From NCBI GenBank assembly GCA_002500745.1, contig DLST01000015.1, positions 165,587 through 229,586 of the forward strand: 64,000 bases of DNA, given 5' to 3'. Positions within the stretch are counted from its first letter, which is position 1, and the number at the start of each line of letters is the position of its first letter. The DNA comes from Sphingobacterium sp. UBA7855. Lineage in GTDB: Bacteria; Bacteroidota; Bacteroidia; Sphingobacteriales; Sphingobacteriaceae. The notes beneath the pieces were generated by a model. The model had not been told where the DNA came from and did not search any database. It saw only the letters and a program-made list of their open reading frames with translations. Of the stretch, positions 42,081-51,711 are shown piece by piece. The translations under genes and the position numbers were made by a program.

Positions 42081-43235
42081 TTAGCTTCCACTATTATAAA
42101 ATTTTTCACGTGTATAAAATTCCTTATTAAATGGATAACCACTGTAAGGATAATATCTATTGTAGTTCCTCTCTCCTATCCTATCATCAATCGTGTAAAA
42201 CCAAGATAAAGGACCTATAGCAAAAAATAAAATAAATAACAGAAGACCCACAGCCTGTACGGATCTTTCAGATATTTTCTGTATAAATAAAGTGATTACA
42301 TTCGCAGTATAGATAACATAAAACACTATTATATAATTTAGGAGCCTATCAAATACTGGTATAATTAAACTTAAGAAGCCTATCAGTAAAAATAGCTTTG
42401 CAAATACAATGAGATCAGAATTTGATTTGGAGACTCGCATATCAAGTACTAAAATAGTCAGTGGAAAAACCACATTTTTCAATAGAACACCCGTGGAAAT
42501 TCCGATACTTTCTCGACCAAAGTATACACCTGCTTTGTATAATATTCTTTCATTTAAAGCCAACCGAGGCAAAATATCAACTACAAAGGTATTAATATTG
42601 CTTCCTATAAATACAACAAATAATACTAGTAGTAACCATGGAACTAAACTTCTTTTTCGCAAGAAGTAAAGAAGAATTGGTATTAAAAATGTAAAAATAG
42701 CGGAAGAATGCATGAAAAATGAGATCAAGCACACGCCAAAATATGGAATCCACCTTTTCCTTAACAAAAAATCAAAGGAAAGAATGTAAATCGCAACCGC
42801 TAATGATTCTCTCAAAGTCTCAAAGTTAAAGAAAATGTAAAATGATAAAAAATATAAGACAATGCAAATAAACGGAGATTTACCATACCTCCAAAACAAT
42901 ATAAAGATACTGAGATTGACTAACAAAGCGTGAAAAGTATGCAGAAATATAAAATCATCGAAAAATGTCCTAAATAATGCTCCAATACATACCCATAGTG
43001 GATCATCATTTGCATTGTTAAAATCGAAATTTCTAAGTGCAAGTAGGGTAGGATAATTTTTATATTCAACGGCATATCTCATAGCATCAATACCTACTCG
43101 AAAACTTAACCCTGCTACAAATACAAATAAGAAATAGGTAACAAGATATGAAGATCTTTTACCTATTTTTATTGTGTAGATATCGTAGACTACAACCAAT
43201 AACAAAGTCCATATCAATATGAATATATAAACCAT
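42081..43235 (-). CDS. wzy: EpsG/Wzy-like polysaccharide polymerase
   Basis: Polytopic membrane protein of 384 residues with about 10-12 TM segments. The N-terminus (FILIWTLLLVVVYDIY, then FVFVAGLSFRVGIDAMRYAVEYKNYP) matches the EpsG family. The middle has SFYIFFNFETLRESLAVAIYILSFDFLLRKRWIPYFGVCLISFFMHSSAIF, also typical. It should polymerise cluster 2 repeat units. It lies between the flippase gene (1 bp gap) and the sialyltransferase-like gene (4 bp gap) and is unlike the cluster 1 polymerase. Confidence 0.85.
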   Translation of the reverse strand: MVYIFILIWTLLLVVVYDIYTIKIGKRSSYLVTYFLFVFVAGLSFRVGIDAMRYAVEYKNYPTLLALRNFDFNNANDDPLWVCIGALFRTFFDDFIFLHTFHALLVNLSIFILFWRYGKSPFICIVLYFLSFYIFFNFETLRESLAVAIYILSFDFLLRKRWIPYFGVCLISFFMHSSAIFTFLIPILLYFLRKRSLVPWLLLVLFVVFIGSNINTFVVDILPRLALNERILYKAGVYFGRESIGISTGVLLKNVVFPLTILVLDMRVSKSNSDLIVFAKLFLLIGFLSLIIPVFDRLLNYIIVFYVIYTANVITLFIQKISERSVQAVGLLLFILFFAIGPLSWFYTIDDRIGERNYNRYYPYSGYPFNKEFYTREKFYNSGS

Positions 43236-43236
43236 A

Positions 43237-44664
43237 TTATTTTTTATTTCTTTTAATAAAATTTAGAAGATAGTGGCGGTCTGCATAAAACAATATAAAT
43301 GCAGAAATAACAAATAAACTACACTTAACTAAAATATAAAAGAATGATATGTCTTTCGAATAAAAAGGATGAGACATTAAGTTAAAACAGATAAATATCA
43401 ATAGTGGCAATAGAAATTTTTTAATAGCTGTATAATGGCAATTGATGAAATACTTATTAATCAACAAAGAGGAGAAACACATCATAAAATAGGAAATAGA
43501 AAATGCAAAAGCCGCGCCCAATTGTCCAAACTTTGGTATCAAAAGTAAGTTAAGCAATACATTAAACAATCCCGAAGCAATGACGACGATTGAAGAATAA
43601 TATGTTTTATAAACGAAAGAAAAATTGCGCATATATACATATGCGAGTTGATGAAAAATATATCCGTACACAAAATAAGGTATAAGATATAGAGAAGAAA
43701 TGAAAGCCTTATTAGCTAAAAAATTGCCGATCTCCAATCCGAAAAAAGAGACAAAAATACCACTCAATAAAGTAATATTAAATATTCGAATAATATCACT
43801 ATCATGACTATCAAAATCTTTCGCATTCATATATTGAAAATAATATGGAGCCCACGCTTGATGCGTTACTGCAGTGATAATACCTACTATTCCACTAATA
43901 GTTAATGCTAAACTATAAAATCCGGCTTCACTCAAATTAACTTCTTTCGCCAATGATATTTTACTGAATTGTTCAATAATAATTCCGCTTAAGGCATAAG
44001 GAATGAGAGGAACAGAAAATTTTAAAATATAATGTATATGTTTTTTATTAAAAGCGGTTACAAAATATTTACGAATTCCATTGACCCAAATAAAACTCAT
44101 TAACACTCCCGCAGCCAGTAATCCCCCTATTTGTCCTAAATATTTATGATCATTCATAATTAAAATTAATATTACTGCTAACCCGAAAGATACATACACC
44201 CTTATCAATGAAGACATGGCAATCTTCCTACTTTGTTTCAATACAGTATATATTTGTTCGAAAGTTAGTCCTAAAATATTAAAAAAGGATACTGGTATTA
44301 GTAACAAAGTCAAGTTACGTGAAAGACCAATGACGCTTGCCACTTGGTCCAAACTTATTACTAAAATCAATGAATTTAAGCAGAATATTAGACCTGATAA
44401 AATACTTGATGTGCCTACAAATCCTTTAAAATCGTCATCACTTTTTTTATCAAAATAATATCTACTTACGGATTGATCAGTACATAATGTAAGTAAGCTA
44501 CTTAATATACCTGCAACCCCCAAAAAAACGTTTACAATCCCAAAATCCTCTGTGGTTAACAATCTGGTGTAAACCGGTATTGAAATGAAAGATAGTGCTT
44601 TGGTTGCTAGATTTGCAATCAAATAATTCTTCCCATGAGCTAATATTTCTTTAAAATTTGACAA
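43237..44664 (-). CDS. wzx: Wzx-like flippase
   Basis: Membrane protein of 475 residues with about 12-14 TM segments in the MOP/MATE-like polysaccharide transporter family. The N-terminus KNYLIANLATKALSFISIPVYTRLLTTEDFGIVNVFLGVAGIL is characteristic. It exports lipid-linked repeat units to the periplasmic face. It follows the glycosyltransferase gene by 2 bp and precedes wzy by 1 bp. With its own Wzy and Wzz, cluster 2 is a complete Wzx/Wzy-type system. Confidence 0.92.
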   Translation of the reverse strand: MSNFKEILAHGKNYLIANLATKALSFISIPVYTRLLTTEDFGIVNVFLGVAGILSSLLTLCTDQSVSRYYFDKKSDDDFKGFVGTSSILSGLIFCLNSLILVISLDQVASVIGLSRNLTLLLIPVSFFNILGLTFEQIYTVLKQSRKIAMSSLIRVYVSFGLAVILILIMNDHKYLGQIGGLLAAGVLMSFIWVNGIRKYFVTAFNKKHIHYILKFSVPLIPYALSGIIIEQFSKISLAKEVNLSEAGFYSLALTISGIVGIITAVTHQAWAPYYFQYMNAKDFDSHDSDIIRIFNITLLSGIFVSFFGLEIGNFLANKAFISSLYLIPYFVYGYIFHQLAYVYMRNFSFVYKTYYSSIVVIASGLFNVLLNLLLIPKFGQLGAAFAFSISYFMMCFSSLLINKYFINCHYTAIKKFLLPLLIFICFNLMSHPFYSKDISFFYILVKCSLFVISAFILFYADRHYLLNFIKRNKK

Positions 44665-44666
44665 AA

Positions 44667-45704
44667 TTATTTTTTATAAATATGTTGATATTTCATTATG
44701 TAGCCCCTTACTCTATCCCATTGCAAAACAGACGCCTCATCGTCAAAAGGAAAATAGTCGACCTGCCTTTCACTTTTCACTAATACAATATTTTTATCAT
44801 TAAAATGCTTCCAAATTCCTTTCAATTTAACTTTAATCGAAAAAAGACACATACCTTTAAAGGTATAAAAATCAGGATGAATACTTTTTACATATATTTT
44901 TACCGATTGCTTAATTTTTGCATATGCTCTATCAATACTAATATTATCAACACTGTGAAGTTCATATGCTAAATTTGATAAATAAGACTCATACTGTTTC
45001 CTATACTTCGATTTAAATATCACGTCTGGAATAGTATCAGTAAAACTTGCAGCTGAATTGAGGATATTTTCCCTAACAGAGTAAAATATAGGAAGTATCC
45101 GATGCTTTCCATTAATTGCTATGTAAGAAGACATATAAGACTCCAATAGGCATAAATTACTGATTTCGCATGTGCTAAAGTGATTTATGGATTCAAAAAC
45201 TCTATTGAAAATTTCTGTTCGAATTACTGAATAATAGTATTGAAAATAATTTGATTGTAATCGGAATAATCTTTTTAATCCATCTGTATCATCAAGGTCA
45301 ATATCTGAAGTAGATTTATATCGTAGCCCTCTAATTATTTCATTATTTTTTATTGAGAAGTCAATAAACATTCCCTGCGCAGAATTATAATCGTTATTAT
45401 TATCCAAGAAATCAACCAATTGCTCTATTGCTTCGGGAATTAGGAAATCATCATTAGCGCACATAACGACATATGGAGTGGAGATCTTATCAGCCAAATT
45501 ATACAATTTTTTCCCCAGCTCTTCTTTGGGGAAATGATAGTATGATATTCTTTCCTCAAAACTTCCAAGATATTTAAATTTCTCAATCGATGAATCCGCT
45601 ACAATTATTGGAAAATTAAAATTCAAAAAATAATCTAATAGTCTCTTCAAATGCTCTGGACGATTATGCTCAGGAATAATAACTGTAACCTTTTGATTCT
45701 TCAC
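44667..45704 (-). CDS. Glycosyltransferase family 2-like (TIGR00180-type) protein
   Basis: GT-A-like protein of 345 residues. KVTVIIPEHNRPEHLKRLLDYFLNFNFPIIVADSS starts the nucleotide-binding half, and YVVMCANDDFLIPEAIEQLVDFL carries the Asp-Asp metal site near residue 85. The rest (YNSAQGMFIDF, SYMSSYIAINGKHRILP) fits a less-studied group named TIGR00180 from memory. It probably adds one sugar of the cluster 2 unit. It lies 10 bp after the Gfo/Idh gene. Confidence 0.82.
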   Translation of the reverse strand: MKNQKVTVIIPEHNRPEHLKRLLDYFLNFNFPIIVADSSIEKFKYLGSFEERISYYHFPKEELGKKLYNLADKISTPYVVMCANDDFLIPEAIEQLVDFLDNNNDYNSAQGMFIDFSIKNNEIIRGLRYKSTSDIDLDDTDGLKRLFRLQSNYFQYYYSVIRTEIFNRVFESINHFSTCEISNLCLLESYMSSYIAINGKHRILPIFYSVRENILNSAASFTDTIPDVIFKSKYRKQYESYLSNLAYELHSVDNISIDRAYAKIKQSVKIYVKSIHPDFYTFKGMCLFSIKVKLKGIWKHFNDKNIVLVKSERQVDYFPFDDEASVLQWDRVRGYIMKYQHIYKK

Positions 45705-45714
45705 ACTAAAAAAA

Positions 45715-46656
45715 TTAATAATTGCCTATCTTATTTAACACACTCATAAATTCAATTTGTCTACCTAAAGAGCATAATTCCGCAAAGTCTCCCTCTATAA
45801 ATTTTTTTGTTTGTAAAAAAAATCCTGGTTTGTACGTTTTATCTAACTCACTTTCTAAAAATACATCTTCAACTTCGACACTTCCTATTTTCTGTATACT
45901 CAACGTCTCTAAGGGTCTAAAATAGATCTTATGCTTTTTAGTCATCAGTTCTATGCCCCAACGTCCAGGAGACTCCCAGTTTGCATGATACGAAAAAACC
46001 ACATTGTAATCTGTTATCCCAGCGCCAGTGAATTGAGATGCAGAAGTATGCCATGGCAGCCCACCGCGATGAAAGCAGACTATTTCTTTTGGAAATCCCC
46101 CCAAATAAAAGCTCATGTCAACTACATGTGAAGAGTTTGCTATCAACCATTTAGACAAAACGGCTTTCGGCTTCTCCAATTTTCCAATTATATGTGACCA
46201 TTCTGTAAAATCAAAAGCTAATGATAATAATCCACCATCATTAGTAATAATTTCCTTCGCTTTGATCGTAGATGAAAAAAACCTTCTATTATAAGCTATA
46301 AAAATATCGCATTGATACTTCTTAGATATTCCATGTAATTTCTCGCCCTCCTCTAAATTAAGAACGCCTGGCTTTTCGATTAATATTTTTTTTACTCCAA
46401 ATTCTATCAACTCCTTACTTATAGAAAACAGAGATTCTATATCTGCTGCTACAATCACTGCTTCTGGTAGGGAAGGCTGTTGATCTAAATAATTACTTAT
46501 CCCTCCAGCGACTGCTGTGGAAGGATAAAAGGAATTAAATTTCTCAACATTTATAGGGCTTCTTCCTATTACTGTAAATTTAACACCAAGATCAAAGAGT
46601 ATTTTGCTGTATTCCTGTGCAATAATACCTGTTCCAATAATCCAAATATCTTTCAT
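45715..46656 (-). CDS. Gfo/Idh/MocA family oxidoreductase
   Basis: NAD(P)-binding protein of 313 residues. DIWIIGTGIIAQEYSKILFDLGVKFTVIGR is the Rossmann start, KILIEKPGVLNLEEGEKL has the Glu-Lys-Pro of the family near 92, and IFIAYNRRFFSSTIKAKEII follows. The C-terminal half is the alpha/beta dimer domain. Such enzymes oxidise or reduce NDP-sugars or free sugars. It is one of three Gfo/Idh genes in this stretch and follows 46661-47635 by 4 bp. Its substrate is unknown. Confidence 0.85.
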   Translation of the reverse strand: MKDIWIIGTGIIAQEYSKILFDLGVKFTVIGRSPINVEKFNSFYPSTAVAGGISNYLDQQPSLPEAVIVAADIESLFSISKELIEFGVKKILIEKPGVLNLEEGEKLHGISKKYQCDIFIAYNRRFFSSTIKAKEIITNDGGLLSLAFDFTEWSHIIGKLEKPKAVLSKWLIANSSHVVDMSFYLGGFPKEIVCFHRGGLPWHTSASQFTGAGITDYNVVFSYHANWESPGRWGIELMTKKHKIYFRPLETLSIQKIGSVEVEDVFLESELDKTYKPGFFLQTKKFIEGDFAELCSLGRQIEFMSVLNKIGNY

Positions 46657-46660
46657 AAAA

Positions 46661-47635
46661 CTATGTTATTGGGCAATAATTACCGGTTATTGAACATTCT
46701 TTATTATAATGTTCAATAAAAGGCTTTAATAATACTTTGTGTAATATAGATGAATTATTAAAACTGGTTAACAGACATTTCTCACGTAACAAAATGTCTG
46801 CAGCAAACATTCCGCTTAGTTGGCTTTGATATAAAACATCAAGCTCTCTTGTCGTCTTTGTGCCAGTCATCTTGTCATCGACAATCATTACTTTATTTAC
46901 TTCATCAATCGTCAAATTTACTAATGATGTCTCTATCGTTATTTTAGGGGCAACATTTGAGTTCCTCTCAGCTATTAAAACTAATCGCGCGCCTTGAGAT
47001 GTTTCAACTTCAATCCTTCCTGTAAATTCAGCATACCCTTTTCGTTTGCTATCCATTACACCTTTATCTAGCTCAGTTTTAGCAACAAAGCACGGCTCGT
47101 TAACTAAAAATGAAAAAATATCTAAAAAATGTATCGAATTACATGCTAACCCCCATTCACCACCTTCAACGCGCATCACGACTTCAGGATCATTTTCAAT
47201 CAACTTCTTTATCTCTCTATAGTAATTATAGTATCGTCTGGGACAGTTAACCCATGCTTTGATTTGCTTACTTTCCAAAATCTCCTCAGCCGTATCATAA
47301 TGGGATATATCTGGAAATAAAAACTTTTCAAATACAATATTATGAACGGTGTGATCGTCAGTGATCAATTTGAAGATATTAAATCGAGGAATAGAACTTG
47401 TTGCTATTATCAATAAGTCTATTTTTGAAGGAAGTAAGTCTGTTGTTGTCATTAAAGAAAGAGGGATCTTTATCTCGTCAATTAGTTCTATTTCTTCAAA
47501 TCTTTTGCTAACTATTTCTAAAGCTTCTGTAGAGGGATCAACAATATAAAGATTAAAAGAAAACCCTCCTAATTTCAACCCTTGAACATGTCGGCTGCCC
47601 AATTGTCCTGCACCAATTACAACTATATTTTTCAT
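46661..47635 (-). CDS. Gfo/Idh/MocA family oxidoreductase
   Basis: Protein of 324 residues. NIVVIGAGQLGSRHVQGLKLGGFSFNLYIVDPS is the dinucleotide-binding loop. In place of the usual Glu-Lys-Pro there is VFEKFLFPDI (Glu-Lys-Phe). AWVNCPRRYYNYYREIKKLI and EGGEWGLACNSIHFLDIFSFL suit the substrate site. It sits 9 bp after the SDR gene and 4 bp before another Gfo/Idh gene. The pair could make a modified sugar or act in the early amino-sugar steps of the nonulosonic acid route; sequence does not decide. Confidence 0.82.
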   Translation of the reverse strand: MKNIVVIGAGQLGSRHVQGLKLGGFSFNLYIVDPSTEALEIVSKRFEEIELIDEIKIPLSLMTTTDLLPSKIDLLIIATSSIPRFNIFKLITDDHTVHNIVFEKFLFPDISHYDTAEEILESKQIKAWVNCPRRYYNYYREIKKLIENDPEVVMRVEGGEWGLACNSIHFLDIFSFLVNEPCFVAKTELDKGVMDSKRKGYAEFTGRIEVETSQGARLVLIAERNSNVAPKITIETSLVNLTIDEVNKVMIVDDKMTGTKTTRELDVLYQSQLSGMFAADILLREKCLLTSFNNSSILHKVLLKPFIEHYNKECSITGNYCPIT

Positions 47636-47644
47636 ATATTTAAT

Positions 47645-48394
47645 TTAGATTGCCGTCCATCCACCGTCTACCATTAAATTATGCCCAGTAATGAATGATG
47701 CATCGTCAGATAGTAGGAAAGATATAGCAGGAGCCATTTCAAATGGATTAGCTAACCGACCTAAAGGTGATTTTTGACTATACTTTTGAATAAATGATGG
47801 ATCTTGATTTTTTTCATCCAAGACGCCCCCTGGAGACACACAGTTTATTCTAATATTATATTTTCCATAATATGAAGCCAAATATCTAGTAAAATTAATC
47901 AATCCGCCTTTTACAGCGGAGTATGCCGCAGGAGAAGTTCCGCCATAATCTTCATATAACGTAAAATCATTTCCGACTACGCCATATATAGATGCTATGT
48001 TGACAATAGCACCTCGACATTGCCTTTTCATAACTTTAAGGACGCTCTGACAAATGTAGAAAACTGAATTTAATTGCATATCTACATTTTTCTGCCAAGA
48101 ACTCAAAGGAATTTCCTCAAATCTATTTCCCCAATCTAATGTGCGCGGATAAGCCAAATTAACTAAACCATCAATTTCTCCATACTTGGCTATTGTAGCA
48201 TTAATTAATGCATCAATATCTCTTTCTTTTGTTACATCTAAACATAGAGCTAAATCGCTAAACTCCGGTACTGGGTTTAGATCAACCGCTACAACTTTTG
48301 CACCATTTTTGGCCAAATGCTTCAAAACTTCCCTACCAATCAAACCTCCCGCACCTGTTAAAATTATGACTTTATTGTTTAATCCATTATACAT
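47645..48394 (-). CDS. Short-chain dehydrogenase, PtmA-like
   Basis: Classical SDR of 249 residues. ILTGAGGLIGREVLKHLAKNGAKVVAVDLN binds NAD(P), NIASIYGVVGND has the catalytic Ser and SPAAYSAVKGGLINFTRYLA the Tyr-x3-Lys. SFITGHNLMVDGGWTAI is the typical C-terminus. SDRs called PtmA sit in Campylobacter legionaminic acid loci beside ptmE; the name here rests on context and general similarity. It overlaps the preceding Gfo/Idh gene by 16 bp. Confidence 0.82.
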   Translation of the reverse strand: MYNGLNNKVIILTGAGGLIGREVLKHLAKNGAKVVAVDLNPVPEFSDLALCLDVTKERDIDALINATIAKYGEIDGLVNLAYPRTLDWGNRFEEIPLSSWQKNVDMQLNSVFYICQSVLKVMKRQCRGAIVNIASIYGVVGNDFTLYEDYGGTSPAAYSAVKGGLINFTRYLASYYGKYNIRINCVSPGGVLDEKNQDPSFIQKYSQKSPLGRLANPFEMAPAISFLLSDDASFITGHNLMVDGGWTAI

Positions 48395-49299
48395 AGTTCT
48401 AAAATTCTATTTGCTTCCTGTACTGTATTGAATGACTCTTTAGCATGTAAAACGCTATCAACAAAATAGCTCATTTGCGATTTATAAGTATCAGGAATTC
48501 TTTGAGCTGATGAATAAATAATAGCACCATTCTTAGTTATTGTATTTTCAAGAAGATTGACTAGGTATGTTCCAGAGTCAGTTATAACCTCCAAGGTACG
48601 CTTACTGTCTTTTCTATAATAATTTAGAATAATTGATACTGAAAAATCTTTATAATTCCACAAATAGTTTGCATAGTCGAATGAGGTTATATTTAAAGAA
48701 GATTTATTTGAAAAGAATGATTTCATTTCTAAAGGTTCACTCCACAACCAATAAATATAATCTAATTCATGAATTAGATCGATATGAACTCCCCCTCCTA
48801 ATTCTTTGTGCGCGCTATAAACTTTTCTAAAATCCATATTGGGTCGCCACTCTGGTAGGTATGAGCCGCAATAAACATTAACTTCATTTATCCTTTCCGT
48901 TTTAATTATATTTTTAATCTCTATAATAGAATCTAAAAATCTCAAATTACAAGCTACATATGTTAAGATATTTTTTCGTGAGATACTTGCAACTAAGGCT
49001 TCAGTTTTCTTACTAACTTCTGAAAATAAAGGTTTTTCAATAAATAATGGCTTATTGAAATACGTTAAATTCTTTATCGTTTCATAATGAAATGCTGTAG
49101 GGTTTGATACAATAATAAAATCAATAGACTCCATATTGATTTGTGAAATCTCATAAATACTAATCACCCCCTCATTATTACCCTCTCTATCAGACCGTTG
49201 ACTGCGTAAAGCATATATAGTATGGTCTCCCAATAACTCTTGAATAGCATTAATGTGCTTCATTGCAATCGATCCCAGCCCCACAATAAGTATTGTCAT
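48379..49299 (-). CDS. Gfo/Idh/MocA family oxidoreductase in the nonulosonic acid cluster
   Basis: Protein of 306 residues. ILIVGLGSIAMKHINAIQELLGDHTIYALRS is the Rossmann loop, PLFIEKPLF holds Glu-Lys-Pro, and YVACNLRFLDSIIEIKNII and LGGGVHIDLIHELDYIYWLW are family motifs, including His residues near 175-180. It overlaps the cytidylyltransferase gene by 4 bp and the SDR gene by 16 bp, so it is likely a functional partner of both. Similar genes occur next to ptmA and legF in legionaminic acid loci. The reaction is not known to me. Confidence 0.85.
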   Translation of the reverse strand: MTILIVGLGSIAMKHINAIQELLGDHTIYALRSQRSDREGNNEGVISIYEISQINMESIDFIIVSNPTAFHYETIKNLTYFNKPLFIEKPLFSEVSKKTEALVASISRKNILTYVACNLRFLDSIIEIKNIIKTERINEVNVYCGSYLPEWRPNMDFRKVYSAHKELGGGVHIDLIHELDYIYWLWSEPLEMKSFFSNKSSLNITSFDYANYLWNYKDFSVSIILNYYRKDSKRTLEVITDSGTYLVNLLENTITKNGAIIYSSAQRIPDTYKSQMSYFVDSVLHAKESFNTVQEANRILELCIMD

Positions 49300-50030
49300 G
49301 GCAAATAATTAAAATCAAAATCCAACTTCTTATTCTCCATCAAAAATGACATAAAATCAAAATCAATAGGATGATCCAAATCAAAACATAAATGTGGGAC
49401 CTCATAAACCAAACTCTTCCGAGTGATTACCGTTTTATTCAATTGTTCAAAAAATTTTGCTTTGAACACATAAAATGATGCATTCATCTCAAAAACTTCA
49501 GGAGCAGATTGTCTTGTAAGAAACTGCCCTAATTTGCATAAACCATAAAAACCATCGTCATACTTTTCCACCATATTGAAATATGGATTTCTATTAGCTT
49601 TACTAACGGAAAATATATTTAAAGCTGATTCATTTTCGAAAAGCTGGTCGATTGAATAACGTAGATCGTCAACATTTCGAAGCGGGGATGTAACATCTAA
49701 GTCAATAACGAAATCATATTTATAGTTTTTTAATCTCTCAGCATAATTTTTTAAATCTATAATAGCATCAAGCTTTCCCGCATCATCATTCGCTAATGAG
49801 GCGGGTCGTGTATATGAAATGTCGATCTCTTGAGATTGTAAAGATTCAACAACATTCTTAATTTCTTCTGAGTCTGTAGAAAGAAAAATATCAACTTTTT
49901 GAACTTTAGCAAACTGGATAGCTGTTTCAACCGTATAACCTATTAAAGGTTTTCCCGCAATTAACTTAATATTCTTTCCTGGAATACCTTTCGAGCCTCC
50001 TCTTGCACATATTGTGATTAAACCTTTCAT
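49296..50030 (-). CDS. legF: CMP-nonulosonate cytidylyltransferase (LegF/NeuA-like)
   Basis: Cytidylyltransferase of 244 residues. TICARGGSKGIPGKNIKLIAGKPLIGYTVETA is the CTP-binding signature (R-x-G-S-K-G-x-x-x-K-N), DIFLSTDSEEI and SYTRPASLANDDAGKLDAI follow, and FVIDLDVTSPLRNVDDL has the catalytic Asp. It activates a nine-carbon keto acid with CMP. With the LegB-C-H-G-I set next door, CMP-legionaminic acid is the likely product; pseudaminic acid or an epimer cannot be excluded. It overlaps both neighbours by 4 bp. Confidence 0.9.
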   Translation of the reverse strand: MKGLITICARGGSKGIPGKNIKLIAGKPLIGYTVETAIQFAKVQKVDIFLSTDSEEIKNVVESLQSQEIDISYTRPASLANDDAGKLDAIIDLKNYAERLKNYKYDFVIDLDVTSPLRNVDDLRYSIDQLFENESALNIFSVSKANRNPYFNMVEKYDDGFYGLCKLGQFLTRQSAPEVFEMNASFYVFKAKFFEQLNKTVITRKSLVYEVPHLCFDLDHPIDFDFMSFLMENKKLDFDFNYLP

Positions 50031-50662
50031 AATCCTTTAATAATTAAATTTGGACTTTGTCCGAAAACTATTGAATTTGACGGAATATCTGTATCTTTTA
50101 TATATGCATTAGCTGCAACCCAGACATTATCTCCAATTATTGATTCTCCTATAATTTTACTATTGGAAAACATCTTGACATTCTTTCCTATTATAGGATA
50201 TTTGCCTTTATTACCTCCTACAGTACAACCTTGCATTGCAAAAAAATTATCTCCATAAATGGCTCGCCCCAATACCATACCTATTGGATGTTCAAAGAAG
50301 AACACTTTAGGTAGCTCCACTTCACAGTATATATCAACACTATGCATTACTTTATTTAAATAGTAAAGCTTTTCCTTTAGGGGATGACCAAGTTTTGCTA
50401 ATTCATTAGAAAACAAATATAAATATATTAAATATTGACCCGAATGAATATATGAAAAGTATGGTCGACCATCCTTAATAAAATATTTATTTTCAACTTT
50501 TAAAAAACAGCGTGCAACTTTATTCAATACATTATAATGATATTTATTAATAATATACTTTTCCTCATCTTCTATAAAAAAATAGTTTTCCAATCTTCTT
50601 ATGAGTATTTCCTCCAATTGGGGGACAGAAAGATCACATTGTAAATTATCTAGAATCATCAT
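50027..50662 (-). CDS. CysE-like hexapeptide acetyltransferase
   Basis: Acetyltransferase of 211 residues. A helical N-terminal part (about 1-120) is followed by a left-handed beta-helix (FFEHPIGMVLGRAIYGDNFFAMQGCTVGGNKGKYPIIGKNVKMFSNSKIIGESIIGDNVWVAANAYI), similar in layout to serine acetyltransferase. Within the nonulosonic acid genes it may O-acetylate the sugar or replace an acyl group, as accessory acetyltransferases do in sialic acid loci (inference). It overlaps the nucleotidyltransferase gene and legF by 4 bp each. Confidence 0.78.
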   Translation of the reverse strand: MMILDNLQCDLSVPQLEEILIRRLENYFFIEDEEKYIINKYHYNVLNKVARCFLKVENKYFIKDGRPYFSYIHSGQYLIYLYLFSNELAKLGHPLKEKLYYLNKVMHSVDIYCEVELPKVFFFEHPIGMVLGRAIYGDNFFAMQGCTVGGNKGKYPIIGKNVKMFSNSKIIGESIIGDNVWVAANAYIKDTDIPSNSIVFGQSPNLIIKGL

Positions 50663-51711
50663 AATTTTATGTGCTTAATGTCTTCCTGTGCTTTCTTATA
50701 GTCTTCATGTTTTCCAATATCTAACCAATATCCGTTAATAGGGTATGTGATCAATTTTAAATTCATCTCAATAATCCGATCCATTAAATCAGTTATATCA
50801 AAAAACTTATTTTGTGGAATCATATCAAGTAAATCTTTCTTCAGGATATAAATTCCCGCATTTGAATAATATGTATATCTTGGCTTCTCTTTAAGAGACA
50901 AAACCGTATTCGTCTCGTTAACTTCTAAAACCGCATAGGGCACATCAACGTGATAAGAAGTTGCAGCAACAGCCATATCAGCATTGGAGTCTTTATATGT
51001 TTTAAAAAAATCCCCAAAATCTATATTCGTTAATAAATCAGAATTCATAACGATAATATCGTCGTGATTAAAATGATCGACCAGCAAAATTGAACCAATC
51101 GTTCCAAGTGGTTTAGATTCACGTATATATTTTATATCAATACCCTTATCTTTACCGTCACTGAAATATTCAATCAGCTGTTCACCCAAATAGTTAATAC
51201 TTATATTAAATGTATTAACTCCAACCTCTCTTAATCTTTCTATATTGTATTCAATGATCGGTTTATTTCCAACTTTGAGCAATGGCTTAGGTGTACTTTC
51301 TGTAAGAGGTCGCAATCTCTTTCCCTCACCTCCAGCCATGATAACCGCGTCTGCAGGAATCAAAGTTTTTCTTAAACTAAAATCTAAAATATCTACAATT
51401 ATTTCGTGAGAATCTATAATTGGAATAATCTTAAGTAGATTTCTTCTGAACCTCTCCAATTGTCCTAAATCATACTCTTTTTCACGTATAAAAACTGGAT
51501 TGGGTTGTATAAATTCCAGTAAACTGTTTTCGAAACCTAATCCCTTTATAAATCCTCTACGAAGATCGCCATCGGTTAAGGACCCCAATAACTTATTACG
51601 GTCGTCTACAACAAACAAGATCGAGGAGGGCGATATTAGGTCTAATTTGATAAGTGCGTCTCTTACAGAACAACGTTTATTTATAATATGTTTATCTACG
51701 TTACTATTCAT
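50659..51711 (-). CDS. ptmE: CBS-domain sugar nucleotidyltransferase, PtmE/LegX-like
   Basis: Protein of 350 residues. The N-terminal 120 residues hold two CBS motifs (SVRDALIKLDLISPSSILFVVDDRNKLLGSLTDGDLRRG). The catalytic NTP_transferase domain has ADAVIMAGGEGKRLRPLTESTPKPLLKVGNKPIIEYNIERL and IIVMNSDLLTNIDF. This architecture is that of PtmE/LegX, which makes GDP-GlcN or GDP-GlcNAc for the Campylobacter legionaminic acid route. Its presence suggests a GDP-linked early pathway here. The CBS pair may bind nucleotides for control. It overlaps neuC/legG-like and acetyltransferase genes by 4 bp. Confidence 0.88.
   Translation of the reverse strand: MNSNVDKHIINKRCSVRDALIKLDLISPSSILFVVDDRNKLLGSLTDGDLRRGFIKGLGFENSLLEFIQPNPVFIREKEYDLGQLERFRRNLLKIIPIIDSHEIIVDILDFSLRKTLIPADAVIMAGGEGKRLRPLTESTPKPLLKVGNKPIIEYNIERLREVGVNTFNISINYLGEQLIEYFSDGKDKGIDIKYIRESKPLGTIGSILLVDHFNHDDIIVMNSDLLTNIDFGDFFKTYKDSNADMAVAATSYHVDVPYAVLEVNETNTVLSLKEKPRYTYYSNAGIYILKKDLLDMIPQNKFFDITDLMDRIIEMNLKLITYPINGYWLDIGKHEDYKKAQEDIKHIKL

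Noticed and set aside
41213-42142. Longer start of the sialyltransferase-like gene at 42142
   Set aside because: It overlaps the polymerase gene by 62 bp; the ATG at 42076 leaves a 4-bp gap typical of this operon.
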